Positions 1-10,972 of a stretch of 24,195 nt of DNA are shown piece after piece. The stretch's first letter is position 1, and every line of letters begins with the position of its first letter. The notes under the pieces are model-generated. The model saw nothing but the letters and a program-made list of their open reading frames with translations, had not been told where the DNA came from and made no database searches. This stretch comes from Plakobranchus ocellatus (Eukaryota; Mollusca; Gastropoda; Plakobranchidae), in contig BLXT01000588.1 of assembly GCA_019648995.1 (NCBI GenBank), forward strand, positions 4,724,745-4,748,939, in the 5' to 3' direction. The translations under genes and the position numbers were made by a program.

Positions 1-43
<43 letters not shown>
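1..43 (+). repeat. (CT)n microsatellite, cut by window start
   Basis: Uninterrupted CT dinucleotide repeat from the first base to about position 43. It abuts the 3' side of the minus-strand Penelope-like element after roughly 190 bases of unique sequence. True length is unknown because the window begins inside it. Confidence 0.98.
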
Positions 44-47
<4 letters not shown>

Positions 48-234
48 ACTCTTATGTTCGCTGAAAGGAACCTTCTCGAGAGGAAAAAAAGGATCAATGT
101 AAACATCTTATAATGACAGTATTGTATTAGTTACTACCGAAATGAAAAATTATATAAATAAGTCATCGGACCACAGGTGGGAGGTAAATGAGTGTATCTA
201 AAACGATTGACGTAAATGAATGTGGAAAAACGAC

Positions 235-524
235 TGTTCATTGATGTTCAGCCCTTGTGAGTCCATTGTTGTTAAAGTGTGGATCCAAAATGTCTCTTTA
301 TTGAGTCTGCTGATGGTGTCAGAGTGTGGAAGGTGATCGATAGCGATAATATTAAGGTGTTGGATGTTATGATCGATAAGGTTGAAATGTTTAGCTACTG
401 GGGTGTCTCTGTCATTGTGGATCGTAAAACGATGGTGGTTGAATCTGGATCGGAGTGTTTGACAAGTTTGACCTACCTATTGCTCAAAACATTTTTGACA
501 AATGATGAGGTAGATAATGTTATT
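235..524 (-). pseudogene. GIY-YIG endonuclease domain of the PLE, with stop at the YIG tyrosine
   Basis: The minus-strand frame from 524 down to about 235 reads IIYLIICQKCFEQ, then a TAG stop (477-479), then VGQT, LRSRFNHHR, PVAKHFN and finally NKETFWIHTL and GLN. This matches the PLE type of GIY-YIG nuclease: an IIY in the GIY place, the C-x2-C of the zinc-binding linker, an arginine in the helix, histidines of the linker, and the conserved catalytic glutamate (codon at 294-296). The stop replaces the tyrosine that should precede VG, so one codon destroys an otherwise open 97-codon domain. It lies downstream of the RT, as in canonical endonuclease-bearing PLEs. The open frame on the plus strand over 279-527 is only its shadow. 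Confidence 0.87.
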
Positions 525-699
525 TGAGTTGCATGTAAGGGGGCCATGGGTGATCTTATATGTTTGGCCGTCGTGGAGGATTTGAAAGATGAGATAGTGT
601 GAGTATAAATTCAAGTCTTACATCTGGGAGAAAGGCAAGGGCTGAAACCGATGTTATTGGTGTGGTGTGAGATAAATGAACAAGCACGTCTCTAAGATT

Positions 700-1158
700 C
701 TAAGGGCGACGGAAGGCTGTAACCGGAAGAGAAGGAATAGCCTTTTTACACCGATCGGAGGAGTAGAGGATCGGTTGATATGTTTTGAGAATAGATGATA
801 CATTAGGTAAAGCAGGATTATAAGCAATAACAAATGGTATTCTTTCATTTTTATTAGTAGTTATGTTGTTCCTTTTTTGTATAGCACTGTGTCGTGGAAT
901 TTGTTCGGCCTTGGCGATTGCAGCCTTTATATGCCTAAAGGGATAGCCGCGGGTTTGAAGATATAATGAAAGTTGACGAAGTCTATTTGTAAGGGCCTCC
1001 TCCGACGAGCAGATTCTGATGAGACGAAAAGCTAAACTGTAGGGAATATTCCTTTTTGTGTGGTATGGATGGCAGGATGCCCAGTGTAAATAGTTAAAAG
1101 TGTCTGTAGGTTTAGAATATAGATCGGTATGGAGTATGCCATCGGACAGGCCAATCAA
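700..1158 (-). pseudogene. PLE post-RT (thumb/linker) segment
   Basis: A 152-codon open stretch containing LHTDLYSKPTDTFNYLHW, SCHPYHTKRNIPYSLAFRLI, RICSSEEALTNRL and RGYPFRHIKAAIAKA. This block follows the RT catalytic motif in PLE proteins and precedes the GIY-YIG domain. It is entered by a frameshift from the RT segment: the RT frame stops near 1165. It ends near 700, where the homologous VTAFRRP region moves to another frame. No ATG here is a real start; it is an internal piece of a broken protein. Confidence 0.85.
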
Positions 1159-1159
1159 A

Positions 1160-2185
1160 ACGTCAAGAAACGCACATGGGAAGATGATATAGTACTAGAA
1201 AATTTAATAGATGGATGAAAATTGTTAGCATGAGCGATGAATGTGTCAAGATTGGATTGGACATGGGTCCAAATGAGGAAAATATCATCTATGTATCTAA
1301 GCCAAATCTTCGGTTGGTGGCTACTGATGCCAACAATTTGTCCTCAAGCGTAGCTAGGGGCCATGCATGTACCCATGGCCGCACCATATATCTGAAGCCA
1401 CATATCATCGGCGAATTGAAAACAATTACATGTAAGAATAATTTCGATCAAATCACAAAGGAAAGTGGATGAGGGAGTGGAGTCAGGGTCCCTCCATTTT
1501 TCCAGAGCAGACTTGCAGGCTCCTATACCTTCCCCCGTAAGGAATATTCGTGTACAAGGCGCTGACATCCATTGTACATAAGATGGTGTCTGGGAGAAGA
1601 AAACTACTGCGTAAAAAAATCCATATCGTCTTGAACGTATGAAGGAACCAGTCTAACAAGATCCTTCAGATGATAGTCTACAAAGAGAGAGATTATCTCT
1701 GTAGGGCATCCGTTTCCACTAATTATAGGCCTCCCGGGATTCCCTTCTTTGTGCATTTTCGGGAGAATATAAAATCTCCCGGGGACAGGGGGGGAACAAT
1801 GAGGCGTTTCGCAGTATCAGAATCTATTTCCCCACTACTTACTATTCTAATCCATCACTAATACTTTTTTATATTTCTTAGAGGTGTCAGAATTAAGTTT
1901 GCAGTAATATGTAGTGCATTCAGCTATATAATCTGTGATGTTCAAAACCACAACAGCCCCACCCTTATCAGCTGGTTTAATAATAATGTCAGCGTTGTTT
2001 TTAAGTTCCTTAAGGGCCCTTTTTTCCTCGGTGCAGATGTTAGGGAAACTTTTTCTAGGTTGGCATGTCATCAAACCTTTAGTAGCTGCTTTGATGAATG
2101 CATCCAAAGCTGGATCTCTACCAGGAGCTCGGCTTCTGAAGAAATGAAGGAAATGGTTCATGGAGTGTGGTATTTTCCTCATCAT
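1160..2185 (-). pseudogene. PLE reverse transcriptase, frameshifted
   Basis: Three frames are needed to read the RT. From 2185 to about 1850: RDPALDAFIKAATKGLM and ADIIIKPADKGGAVVVLN, the conserved block leading into the fingers. At about 1775-1625: FYILPKMHKEGNPGRPIIS, the first RT blocks. At 1568-1344: LIEIILTCNCFQF and IYGAAMGTCMAPSYA, the palm region before the active site. At 1297-1268: RYIDDIFLIW, with the catalytic YIDD at 1284-1295 intact. Both catalytic aspartates are therefore kept, although the chain is broken around them, which fits random decay of a once active copy. Confidence 0.88.
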
Positions 2186-2710
2186 AAAAGAATTCTGCTA
2201 GGCGCAGGCGGCGACGGAATCTGTGGATGTCTTCGCTAAGTTGGATGTGATTAATGTGATGTGGAGTGGGACAGAAATTAAGATTACGGCTTAAAAGTTG
2301 TGTTTGTGATCTGTGAGGCTATGGGATGACAAATTGATAACTGTGGCATTAGCAGTGTTGAACAAGGTCTGCTTACGTTTGTATACATTACGTCTGACCC
2401 AATGTCTGTTGGGTTTTGTTTTAGTAGTCTTAAATACAGAAACGGAACTGTTATTGGATGAAGAGGTGACGACGACTTTATTTTGAGGTAGAATATTGGT
2501 AACATTTGGAAATGAAAGAATATTATTTACAGACTTAGGTTGAAAACAAGGTGTATGCAGTCTGCGGTCGTTTGTGGGGATTTCATGTGTGGCAGGACCG
2601 ACGAAGCTGTATTTAGGGATCCACGTGTGAAGACGATCCAGAAATGGAAGTCTATGAAGGTTATCATATATGTGATATAGTGGAGACAGTAAAAAAATAG
2701 TGTGCATCAC
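2130..2710 (-). pseudogene. PLE N-terminal region
   Basis: A 139-codon open frame (2710-2291) ends in INLSSHSLTDHKHNF. The text then continues in another frame as NLNFCPTPHHINHIQLSEDI and HRFRRRLRLAEFFYDEE (about 2290-2150). The phrases LSSH.LT and GLNFCPTP.H are typical of the region just upstream of the PLE RT. A second frame change near 2130 joins it to the RT segment. The part upstream of about 2330 (serine- and threonine-rich, with WVRRNVYKRKQTLFN) is variable and assigned only by continuity. Confidence 0.72.
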
Positions 2711-2930
2711 TGTGGTTCTGTATCGATGATTTGTGATATTTATTGAAGATCAGTTGAGTCCATGTAAATTGGGCTTGTTTGTATAAAATGTCCAGGAAGC
2801 GTCCAGCTCTTTTATGAAATTGATAAAAAAAACTTAAAGATGTCTTAGGAGAATGTGCTGTATCTATAATGTGCGACGAGTAAGGTAAGTAAATTATCTC
2901 AAGCAAATTTAAGAATAGAGTCCCAACCAT

Positions 2931-4405
2931 CCTGAAGACCGCAAGTCGGATTAATCACTGATGGTTTTAATTTGAATATCAAATTCTTGGGTGTATTACC
3001 AGTTGAGTAAATTAATTGCTACATAGTTTATATAATATTCCTTTTGGACTTTTTTGCAACTGTTCTATCGATGTATTCGCATATTTTTCCTAGTCTAAAT
3101 CTAGGCTTACCTTTGTTACAGATCAAGTAACAGGCGAGTAGATCTTTATCTAGAGATCTAATTAAATCTAGCCCCTGATCTAATTTTCCAATTAGAGCAA
3201 AATGATTACATTATTTGGGAAAATATTTTCTGTGAACTGCACACATTGATAAAAAACAGGATTAAAAGATAACATGAACTGCAGCAGCCGAGCGCCTCGA
3301 GAATGAAAAGGCTTTTAGAGAGAAATTTTGCCGGCTTTCTTACGATTTTGGAAAACTTTAACTTAATATAATTATTAAAAGAGGCACTACATTGTTCATC
3401 AATCAAGATTCTTGTACAATTATTACAATTTTAGTATTCTGCATTCTCGTTTACGGTCAGGTTTTTATAAGCTCAAGATAATTAGAATAGGCTAGTGAAA
3501 TAAGTGAAATTGAATAAGGATCAGGCATTCGTGTTTTTTTTTTAGGTCGATGATCGAGTGATTTTTTTAAGTAAGCTATACACGGGTGCAGAATCTAGAA
3601 TGGAAGAGAAACTCTCACTGATTGTTCTATTTTGCCTTAAGAATGCAATAATAGGTTATTTTCAGTATAAGCTGACATGTTTTGCAAATTTTTTTTTGCA
3701 TCTTCCTGAGGAGAAAATTGAAACAAGCGCACTGACCCTAACTTAGCACACTTTTAGAAAAGTTTTTTTTTTAATGGCACATCTCATCCAAATTATTCAA
3801 AAATTAAAATTACAATGCACCTTTCAACAATAGCTTTGGACTAAGTGTCTTCAAATTCTATGCATCTGGATTTAAAGTATAAATTTGTAAGCGAGGTTTC
3901 TTTAACTCGCTGCTAAAAAAAATAAATATACAGGAAAGGAAAATTATTAATTATTTACACGATTATATGATGAATGTTTTTCTACTTAGTGATGTAACGT
4001 AAGGCTAAGTCATAAGTATATCATCAACAAGTCATGACTGTAAACTATTGCAACTAGAAGCTGCCGCAATGTACGTGGTTTACATCAATCGTTAACTTTT
4101 TCAGTCTTTCTTTCCCCGTCTTCAGCTCTTAATTATAACTTTTTATATCCATTATAATTTTATATTTATTGAAGTAATGGGTTCTAATGATTGCAGTCTA
4201 GCCTACTAGCCTATTCAATCGGAGACAAATCCTAGGTGCACAAATAAATAAAGTAAGGAATTCTCGAAAATGTTTTCTCTTCCTTCTGATTATCCGAGGA
4301 AAGAACATAGCTTGGTGTTATTTTACAAGTGACCTGGTAGTAATGTCTCATGCATAAGAGGAAAGAGACACATCAAGAGTGAGAGTAGCATGTGAATTTA
4401 GTGTA
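2931..4405. other. AT-rich DNA with no recognised gene
   Basis: No protein block, tRNA or dispersed repeat could be recognised. The longest open frames (62-66 codons) have no recognisable features. Short poly-T and poly-A runs are frequent, and several AGATCT/CTAGA-type words cluster at 3125-3180. Confidence 0.6.
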
Positions 4406-4500
4406 GGCGCTGGTGGCACACTGGTTGGCGAACCCGTCCTGAGATCTGGCAGAAAGCCTAAAAGCTTGAGATCACGTTGTTGTGGACTGGCTGGAAAAAA
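4406..4500 (+). mobile_element. tRNA-derived SINE, internally deleted copy
   Basis: Box A-like head TGGTGGCACACTGGTTGGCG near 4411, then CGTCCTGAGATCTG, then a direct jump to the 3' part (AAAGCTTGAGATCACGTTGT and TGTGGACTGGCT). It belongs to the family of the copy at 19362-19526. It lacks the middle, including box B, so it could not be transcribed from its own promoter. A run of A follows the tail. No convincing target-site duplication was seen. Confidence 0.85.
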
Positions 4501-6920
4501 TGAATCGAAGTAAATTTTTGAAAGATGTTTTGAATGAACGCTGTGTCAAAGAAGTAATTACATTACAGGAGCTGTGAGGATGAAATATGCCCCCAATTAA
4601 CTAAAACAAACCTTCACATATCGCTTATTATCCAGGTGTTGCCGCAAAATGTCTATATTGCTGTGTGCCTCCGAATCCGACGTAAATAATACCTGGTAGG
4701 TGGCGATGCAGCCGGCTGTGGAGAATAACAAGTGTTGGAATTACGAGGGAAATTGATTGTAAGCTACAAAAATCAGTTTTGATAAAATTATGTTCACTCA
4801 TTAGCGAGATATAAAGTCTGTTAGTATTAAAAAAGCAACGCCATTCTGGAAAGCTAAAATTTGAACATGTCTTTTCATTCTTTGAAGTATTTCTTTTTGT
4901 CATTTCTTTTTCCCGGATGATATCACTGTAGCAGTTAATGATATTGATATGATATCTGGTGTGTGCTATTTTAGTGTTCACGTTGCAAACCAGATAATTC
5001 GTGATGATATAAAAAACGTAGCAAACAGCCGCTATGTTATTTCAAATCGATTTTGAAGCTAAAGTGACTATTAAGATTGCGAAGTTTGCTTCATATGCCA
5101 CACATGCAGTTGTTGTACTTAATGAGCTCTCTTCAGAATTCCATATGACTTGGGGTGCTCGTCTTTTGAGTCACTCGGATTGTTAACCAAAGTTAGCCAT
5201 ATTATGATTTATTTGCATTGACGAAATATGAATCCCCAAATCAAAACAGTGCGCTGAAGATGGCTAATTCAACAGTGTCCCTTTGAAGTTCCTATTATAT
5301 CAAAACCAATCAACAGAATAACGATCCCAACAATAAAAATTGTTTCCATAATGTAAACTCTTGTAAGCTGAGGTAAGCTAAAAAAAAAAAAAAAAACAAT
5401 TACTGCTTAAAAGGAATGTTCTGACCTGAATCTATATTCATTACTCATGGACTTTATTCATGCTATTGTGCATTCGTATGGCTTTCTTATGAAAGAGATT
5501 TTTATGCATTAAGATATCATGCCATGGCCAAATGAGACAAAGTTGACCCTCATGGGGTTTTTAAAGAGGATGAATTCAGCCTCAGGCAATCTTGTGGTTA
5601 ACATAAAACAACGTTTATCTACTGGGTTAATCAAGCGCTAGATGTAATTCACGATGCAGTCCAAGCAGATCACCATACTCAAATCGATTTCCCACACACT
5701 GCATTAGCAACCATGGGTCATATCTCTAAAAAGTTATTGCGAGTCTGGTAAACGCGGGGGCTTCTGATGACAACAAACACTAAAAATTCACTTCCGTTTA
5801 CTGCTGCGCTTATACGCTTTACTGCATATTATCCGACAATTTTGATAACATTATGAACACGACGCATGAAATTTTTAAACATAACGAGCTAAAGGCGAAC
5901 GTGTCTTGGGGCGCCGATAAAAACATTAAAATATATGCTTTAATGCTAACCCCAAAGATGTTATTACATTACAGGAGCTGTTATATTTTTAAAGTCGACG
6001 TGCTTCCCCCTCGTTTTTCAGTCTTTACCATTTAAAGACTTTTCAACACCAATCAACTCATTTCTTCTTCAGCATCAACTACTTACTAGAAAACTTAAAG
6101 TAATAATAATGCAGTTCCAGAACTTCATAAGCCGCTTCACGAAATCAGTGGACGGCATTACAAGTTTGGTGCGTGATTTTTTTTTTTTTTTGGTTTTATT
6201 TTTTTTGAAAAATGGATTCTTCTATAGTTAATAAAGAAAACGAAGCACGATATTTATTGATAAAGGACATTGTGCATCATAGTTATTTTTCAGCCTCATA
6301 ATTGCATGCTTACATTGCTTTTTTTTTTCATTTTTGGGTTACTTGATTTACTCCTCTACGCATTTCTCATGGAGGCAAGTTAGTTTTTTCGGTCCTAAAA
6401 CATGTGCTCTTTAGTTATAGCAATGACACTCTGCAAGCACTCGCACAAATGTCGCTCTGATATTTAGATAACACTTTGCTTCAACTTAACAACAGTTTTG
6501 TGCACAAGAAAATGCTATATTACGTAGAGCGAAAGACTTAGAAACTACATGCCAGAGACAAGAAGAAGGGGGGAAAAGTTAATTTACGTCTTGAATGATC
6601 GAAAATGCATTTCTTCAGGGTCAAAAGAAGGTAAAGTTCTTTTTGAGCCCATAGAGGTGTATGCACTTTTAATACACAGAGTAATGAAAAGGATAGGGGA
6701 AAGTCGTGTTGAAGAGTCCACCGAGGGCCTACATTTTCTTTCCAGGTCCGTCTCATTTTCTTGCCTATTTCAATTATTTATGATAAAATGTGCTAGGGCT
6801 CATAGGGTACAAAACGACTCGTTCCGTCTAATTTCATCATGGCAGAAATCTAAGTGCTGGTTCGGCACTTGCGGGAGGATTCTAAACACTTGATTTGTTG
6901 CGTCGAATCTTTTTTTTTTA
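4501..6920. other. AT-rich DNA with no recognised gene
   Basis: Frames of up to 117 codons (minus, 4628-4981) and 114 codons (plus, 6549-6893) exist. They show no family motif, no biased composition and no supporting neighbours, so I do not call them genes. A nearly identical 29-base word occurs at 4547-4575 and 5953-5981. Poly-A at 5381-5396 and poly-T at 6178-6191. Confidence 0.55.
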
Positions 6921-7270
6921 TCACAGATTTGGAATCTGAAATGAAAAACGCCGTGTAGAATGATATTAATACTCATTAGTTTTGTATTTTATTAATATAT
7001 ATATTTGTTTATCTGCATTTCTGAGTTGGGTATAAGTCAGCGCTAAGCCTGGTCGAGTTACGATGACAGTAGTGCACATTTCATATTTTTAATGGAAACA
7101 CGTGCAAGGCGATCAGGGGAGAGGATATTTAATCACCTTTTTAATCATAGCTTAATTATGATTACATAGTTGGAATCAAATCTGCTGGGATTTGCTACAT
7201 TTGAATGAATAATTTATTTCTTTAAATTATAATTATTGATGATTTAGGAAGATGCTGAGACTAAATCTAG
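6921..7270 (+). repeat. Diverged direct repeat, copy 1
   Basis: Shares ordered blocks with 8425-8850: a CCTGG(T/C)C(G/T)AGTTA(C/T)GATGACAGTA block at 7048-7072, GCTTAATTATGATTACAT at 7150-7167, GATTTGCTACA near 7190, and AGAAGATGCT-like plus ACTAAATC near 7247-7267. Spacing between blocks is similar in both copies. It may be an old segmental duplication or two copies of an unnamed interspersed repeat. No coding content was seen. Confidence 0.78.
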
Positions 7271-8424
7271 CTATGGTGACTTGCATCAGCTGACACAATG
7301 CCTTTCGTACAACGAAGGGTCAAAGAAAAAAAAATTCTAAGTGTCAAGTCGCACGGCCTTTTGTCAAGGTTTTGATTATGTTAGCTCTAAAAATGTTTCA
7401 AAAAACGTAACAATTTTTTTTTTTTGTTTTTTTTTTTTTGAAGTTTAGTTCTCCCACAATTCATTACCTTTTCATACACGATTTCAAGATAGCTTGGAAA
7501 AACCAATGTATATTTATATTACTCATCTATATCTAGTTCTAGTAAAATTCTTGCGATATCTTTGCAAAATTATCAAATCCACTAAAGTAAGCCTAATATA
7601 AACTTTTAAATGGTTTGGAAGTCTGAAACGTTTTTGAAAACCAATTCCTGAAGACGAGCAGGCAATGCTGCCTAGAATTATTTGTAGGGTCTTAGATCTC
7701 TAACTTGTTCGTCCTAGCACATTCTTGTTACAATAGTATCAGTATTTGATTTTACTGTATAAAAATTTTTTTTTTTTTAAAATACCACCGGAATAAATGA
7801 TGGCGCGTGGAAATGACCATGCGATAATGGGAAGTCGATAGCTAGACATACATCGAGAATTCGCACAAGACTATGTTAATCAATGGCGCCGCCGAGCCGT
7901 TGCAGGAAAAAATAAAGCCCCACCTCTGATGAAAGTGAAAATTTATTGCGTTCGCGTTCTTCGCCTCATGTCGTGTCCATGTCTCTTACTTAATGGTTGA
8001 CGATTAGATGTACGCACTTGATGGGAAGTCCTGGTCGGACGTACAAAAGAGATGATGCGGTCCGGGATCTGTTCAGCTTGCCGTAAAGGTCAGCTCTTCC
8101 GCAAAATTGTCGAAACAGACAATTAAAAAAAAAATTGTTTTTGATAAAGCTTCTTTGTGTGAACATGTGTTAAAGAGTGCCTTCATTTGGTTTCGTGTTC
8201 TTCAATTTTTTTTTTCGCTTGAAAGTAATTATTTATTACAAAATATACAAACACGCACAGAGTAAAAACATTACGTTCACGTCCGACATCGTCCGTCACT
8301 CCCGGGTGAAAAAAACAATCCTGGGATAAATCTGAGCGTTGCACTTATTTTCTCTGATGAACACCTGCATGGCGGATGTTCGGCTAAGGCGGTAAGATTT
8401 TAGCCACATGATCTTATTTCTGAC
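7271..8424. other. No recognised gene; spacer between the two repeat copies
   Basis: AT-rich with several poly-T runs (about 7412-7440 and 7767-7778). The part at 7795-8110 is somewhat richer in CG words (GGCGCGTGG, GGCGCCGCCGAGCCG) but has no frame or repeat that I can name. Confidence 0.5.
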
Positions 8425-8850
8425 TGCAGATTTAAAATCTGCGTCAAATAAAAAAAATGTGAAATGATACTTATACTTATTAATTGTTTATGTTTTCAAT
8501 TAAAAAAAAATATATGCGATTGTGAATGAGCATGAGGCCAGCAGTTAACCTGGCCTAGTTATGATGACAGTATTGCAGAAGTGCAGAGTGTTTGTTTCTA
8601 CCAGACACACGGTCGTGCAAACTGATCAGATTAAAAAGCTTAATTATGATTACATTGTAAGTTGGATTCGCAACCACTAAGATTTGCTACAATATACGGC
8701 ACTAAAGCCTTTGCTTCAATTTTTAAATTTTTTTTTTCGTTCTTAAAATTATATTGTTGTCATTGTTGTTGTTGTTGGTGGTGGTGGTGGTGGTGGTGGT
8801 GGTGGTGGTTTGAGAAGATGCTCATTGCTGGGCCGGGACTAAATCGGAAA
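8425..8850 (+). repeat. Diverged direct repeat, copy 2, carrying a (GTT)n(GGT)n tract
   Basis: Second copy of the repeat at 6921-7270, same orientation. Matching blocks lie at 8548-8572, 8638-8655, 8682-8693 and 8811-8846. The trinucleotide tract at 8762-8810 sits where copy 1 has only ATTGATGATTTA, so the microsatellite grew inside this copy after the two separated. Confidence 0.78.
8762..8810 (+). repeat. (GTT)n/(GGT)n trinucleotide microsatellite
   Basis: About four to five GTT units pass directly into about eleven GGT units. The open frame running across it encodes poly-tryptophan, which is a translation artefact. Confidence 0.97.
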
Positions 8851-9707
8851 CACATTGGCAAGATACAGGGCTGCTTAGGAACAGAAATGAAATAGTATTA
8901 AAGCAAAATAACATATTTAATTATCACAGACATTTATATTGTCTGTGCATCATACATACTGAAGGGCTATGATCTGGTACGTGATTACTGTGACAAACAA
9001 ATAGGCCACTTGACGGGAATTGTTGAATTTCAAAACTCTTTCATGACAATAGCAAACAGACCTAAAGAATTTTATTTTCAAGTGTGTAGGCCTATAAATG
9101 GTTTATAGACTGTTGAAGCATGTTATTCCTCTGATCTGACGCTCTGTGACTTCCATTTTCACCGAATTAAAAGGGCATGGGCACCGATTTGATTCAACAG
9201 TACATATTATTCTTGCTATAAAAGAAGATTTTTTTTTCTTTGTTGTTTTTTTTTTTTTTTACAAAATGACGCTTTTACAACTTGCAGCTGATTACCGTTA
9301 CTAAGGAAATGCGTATATGCAAGTGGTGGTTAATAAAGAACTGCATGCCACAAACATAAAGATGCCCTAGAATTTGTAATGTTAAAAAAGTGTTTGATAT
9401 AAAGGTTATTTCATCCTGAAAATGGACCTATTATACTTTGTGTTTACATATTTCAAACAGGCTTTTCAGAGTGTAAAGATTATTTGAGATAGAATATAAT
9501 TATCTCAACGCCCAAGACTAAAAGCGCTTTCATGTATCTCTGTTCATTTTTATTATTATTATTATATGTGTATTACCATCGTTTGGTATCTCGCAATGCT
9601 GTCCCGTGTATACTTCAGAACAAACACAAAGGCCGTCTATCAGAAAACCATTCCCTGTACAGCTTCCAGCACTGGTTGACACCTTGAAAATGAAGAAATA
9701 TTGTTTT
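8851..9707. other. No recognised gene
   Basis: AT-rich DNA with poly-T at about 9230-9260 and a short (ATT)n run at 9549-9564. No coding or repeat family signal was seen. Confidence 0.5.
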
Positions 9708-9785
<78 letters not shown>

Positions 9786-9786
9786 C

Positions 9787-9818
<32 letters not shown>
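9708..9818 (+). repeat. Compound (TAC)26-(TGC)10 microsatellite
   Basis: 78 bases of TAC repeat (9708-9785), a CGT interruption, then 30 bases of TGC repeat (9789-9818) and a final TACC. All long open frames across it (poly-Tyr/Cys, poly-Val/Ala, poly-Ser) are products of the repeat. Confidence 0.98.
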
Positions 9819-9819
<1 letters not shown>

Positions 9820-9839
9820 ACCATGTAAATAGATTATGA

Positions 9840-10799
9840 GTGTTACTTTCATTTTAAAGCCTGTGTCGCGAGGCAACATGGACGGTGAAAAGCCCTTTTA
9901 CATATACATCTGTCGTTACTTTTTACTTTATCCGAAGAAAGAGGAAATACGGAGAAGAAGGTGCATTCGCAAACTCTGATATTTGATGCACAAGATGTGT
10001 ATATTATTCTAAAGCTGTTAAATAAAATTTTGAAACTTGTGTGTTGAAATTGCTAAGTCTTTATATGATACAATAACAATAACATTCTCCTCTTCATTGC
10101 AAATTGAGTAAATCTTAATTTTATTTTTCTCTGTATCGTTCCTTCTATAGTTTTGAAAGAAGTTTTGATTTTGAATTAATAATCTTTTCAATTTATGAAC
10201 TTGTTGCTTCAAGTTACTTTAATTTGAAATATACTTTAATACAGTCATTTGTGCTTACTTCTTTGCACTTGTATGAACTTAAAATATACCGGTACACAAA
10301 ACAAAGCAGGCTATTGATGTTGCAAAAGAGATATAAATGCGATAATGGTATAAGCGAAGAATAAACCTCTCGGGTATCCATAGGTGATTCAATGTATAGC
10401 GGTGTATACTGGAAACAAGCATTAGCCCCAGTGATCAGGTTAGTTTGCACATTCGTGTCTCTCGAACCTAAGCAATTGCATGTGGTTTCTTCGCTCCTCC
10501 AAACAATGACCGTTGTTTCGAAACCTGTAATATCATTACAGGTAGCCAAGCATCTCACCTCACTTATATCTGAAAATGGAAAACAAATGCGGCATTACGG
10601 TTATGGATAAGACTGTAATGCATAATTATCATTTATTAAGCAGCATTAAAGAAGACATGTATTGTTAAGCCAGACATTTTTCCTACTGAAAATCAATTAA
10701 TGTTAATCATATCTCTTAGATTCGCCATTACTCCCTTGTCTTTCATGCTTATTATTTTCTCTCTGGTTCATGTCACTTTGACTTTATTCTAAGAGCTCA
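9840..10799. other. No recognised gene
   Basis: A 114-codon minus-strand frame (10558-10214) and a 72-codon plus-strand frame overlap here, but neither has a recognisable domain. A short inverted repeat, CCTGTAAT/ATTACAGG with a 3-base loop, lies at about 10524-10542. Confidence 0.5.
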
Positions 10800-10972
10800 C
10801 CTCTGTCTCTCCCTCTCTCGCTCTCTGTCTCTCTCTCTCTCTTTTTCTCTACATCTCTTCTTTCCTTTTTCTTTCCCCTTTTTTCTAGTTTCCCCTCTTT
10901 TCTTCTAATTCTCTCTCTCTTTCTTTCTCTATCCCTCTCTACTCTCCTTTTTCTCTCCCTTCTTCTAATTCA

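Larger units (their letters stand above)
235..2930 (-). mobile_element. Penelope-like retroelement (PLE), near full length, decayed
   Basis: Read on the minus strand, this stretch carries in order the parts of a Penelope-like element: an N-terminal region (about 2930-2130), a reverse transcriptase (about 2160-1160), a conserved post-RT segment (1158-700) and a GIY-YIG endonuclease (about 524-235). PLEs are retroelements related to telomerase whose GIY-YIG nuclease nicks the target. Seen directly: blocks such as ADIIIKPADKGGAVVVLN, AAMGTCMAPSYA, RYIDDIFLIW and LYSKPTDTFNYLHW, which are family hallmarks. The coding sequence is broken by at least five frame changes (near 2290, 2130, 1570, 1160 and 700) and by stops, so this is a dead copy. 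A typical PLE ORF is about 2.3-2.6 kb, so most of it is present. The right-hand limit is uncertain: 2710-2930 is open (HKRAGRFLDILYKQAQFTWT) but not clearly part of the element. I saw no terminal repeats and no convincing hammerhead ribozyme. Confidence 0.9.

Noticed and set aside
1-240. Hammerhead ribozyme at the PLE 3' end
   Set aside because: PLEs can carry hammerheads, and a CCGATGAC word was seen on the minus strand, but the CTGATGA...GAAA core with paired stems is not present.
279-527. 82-codon plus-strand open frame
   Set aside because: It is the antisense shadow of the GIY-YIG endonuclease domain, whose conserved residues read on the minus strand.
4628-4981. 117-codon minus-strand frame
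   Set aside because: No motif, no homologous-looking block and no context; such length is possible by chance in this much DNA.
6549-6893. 114-codon plus-strand frame
   Set aside because: No recognisable domain, AT-rich surroundings, and not supported by any neighbour.
8662-8895. Open frame with poly-tryptophan
   Set aside because: Produced by the (GGT)n tract; no other protein-like feature.
9708-9818. CRISPR-like array
   Set aside because: Simple trinucleotide repeat with no spacers, in animal DNA.
9606-9879. Frames encoding poly-Tyr, poly-Val, poly-Ala or poly-Ser
   Set aside because: Translations of the (TAC)n/(TGC)n microsatellite.
10214-10558. 114-codon minus-strand frame
   Set aside because: No motif and an overlapping frame on the other strand is equally open; likely chance.
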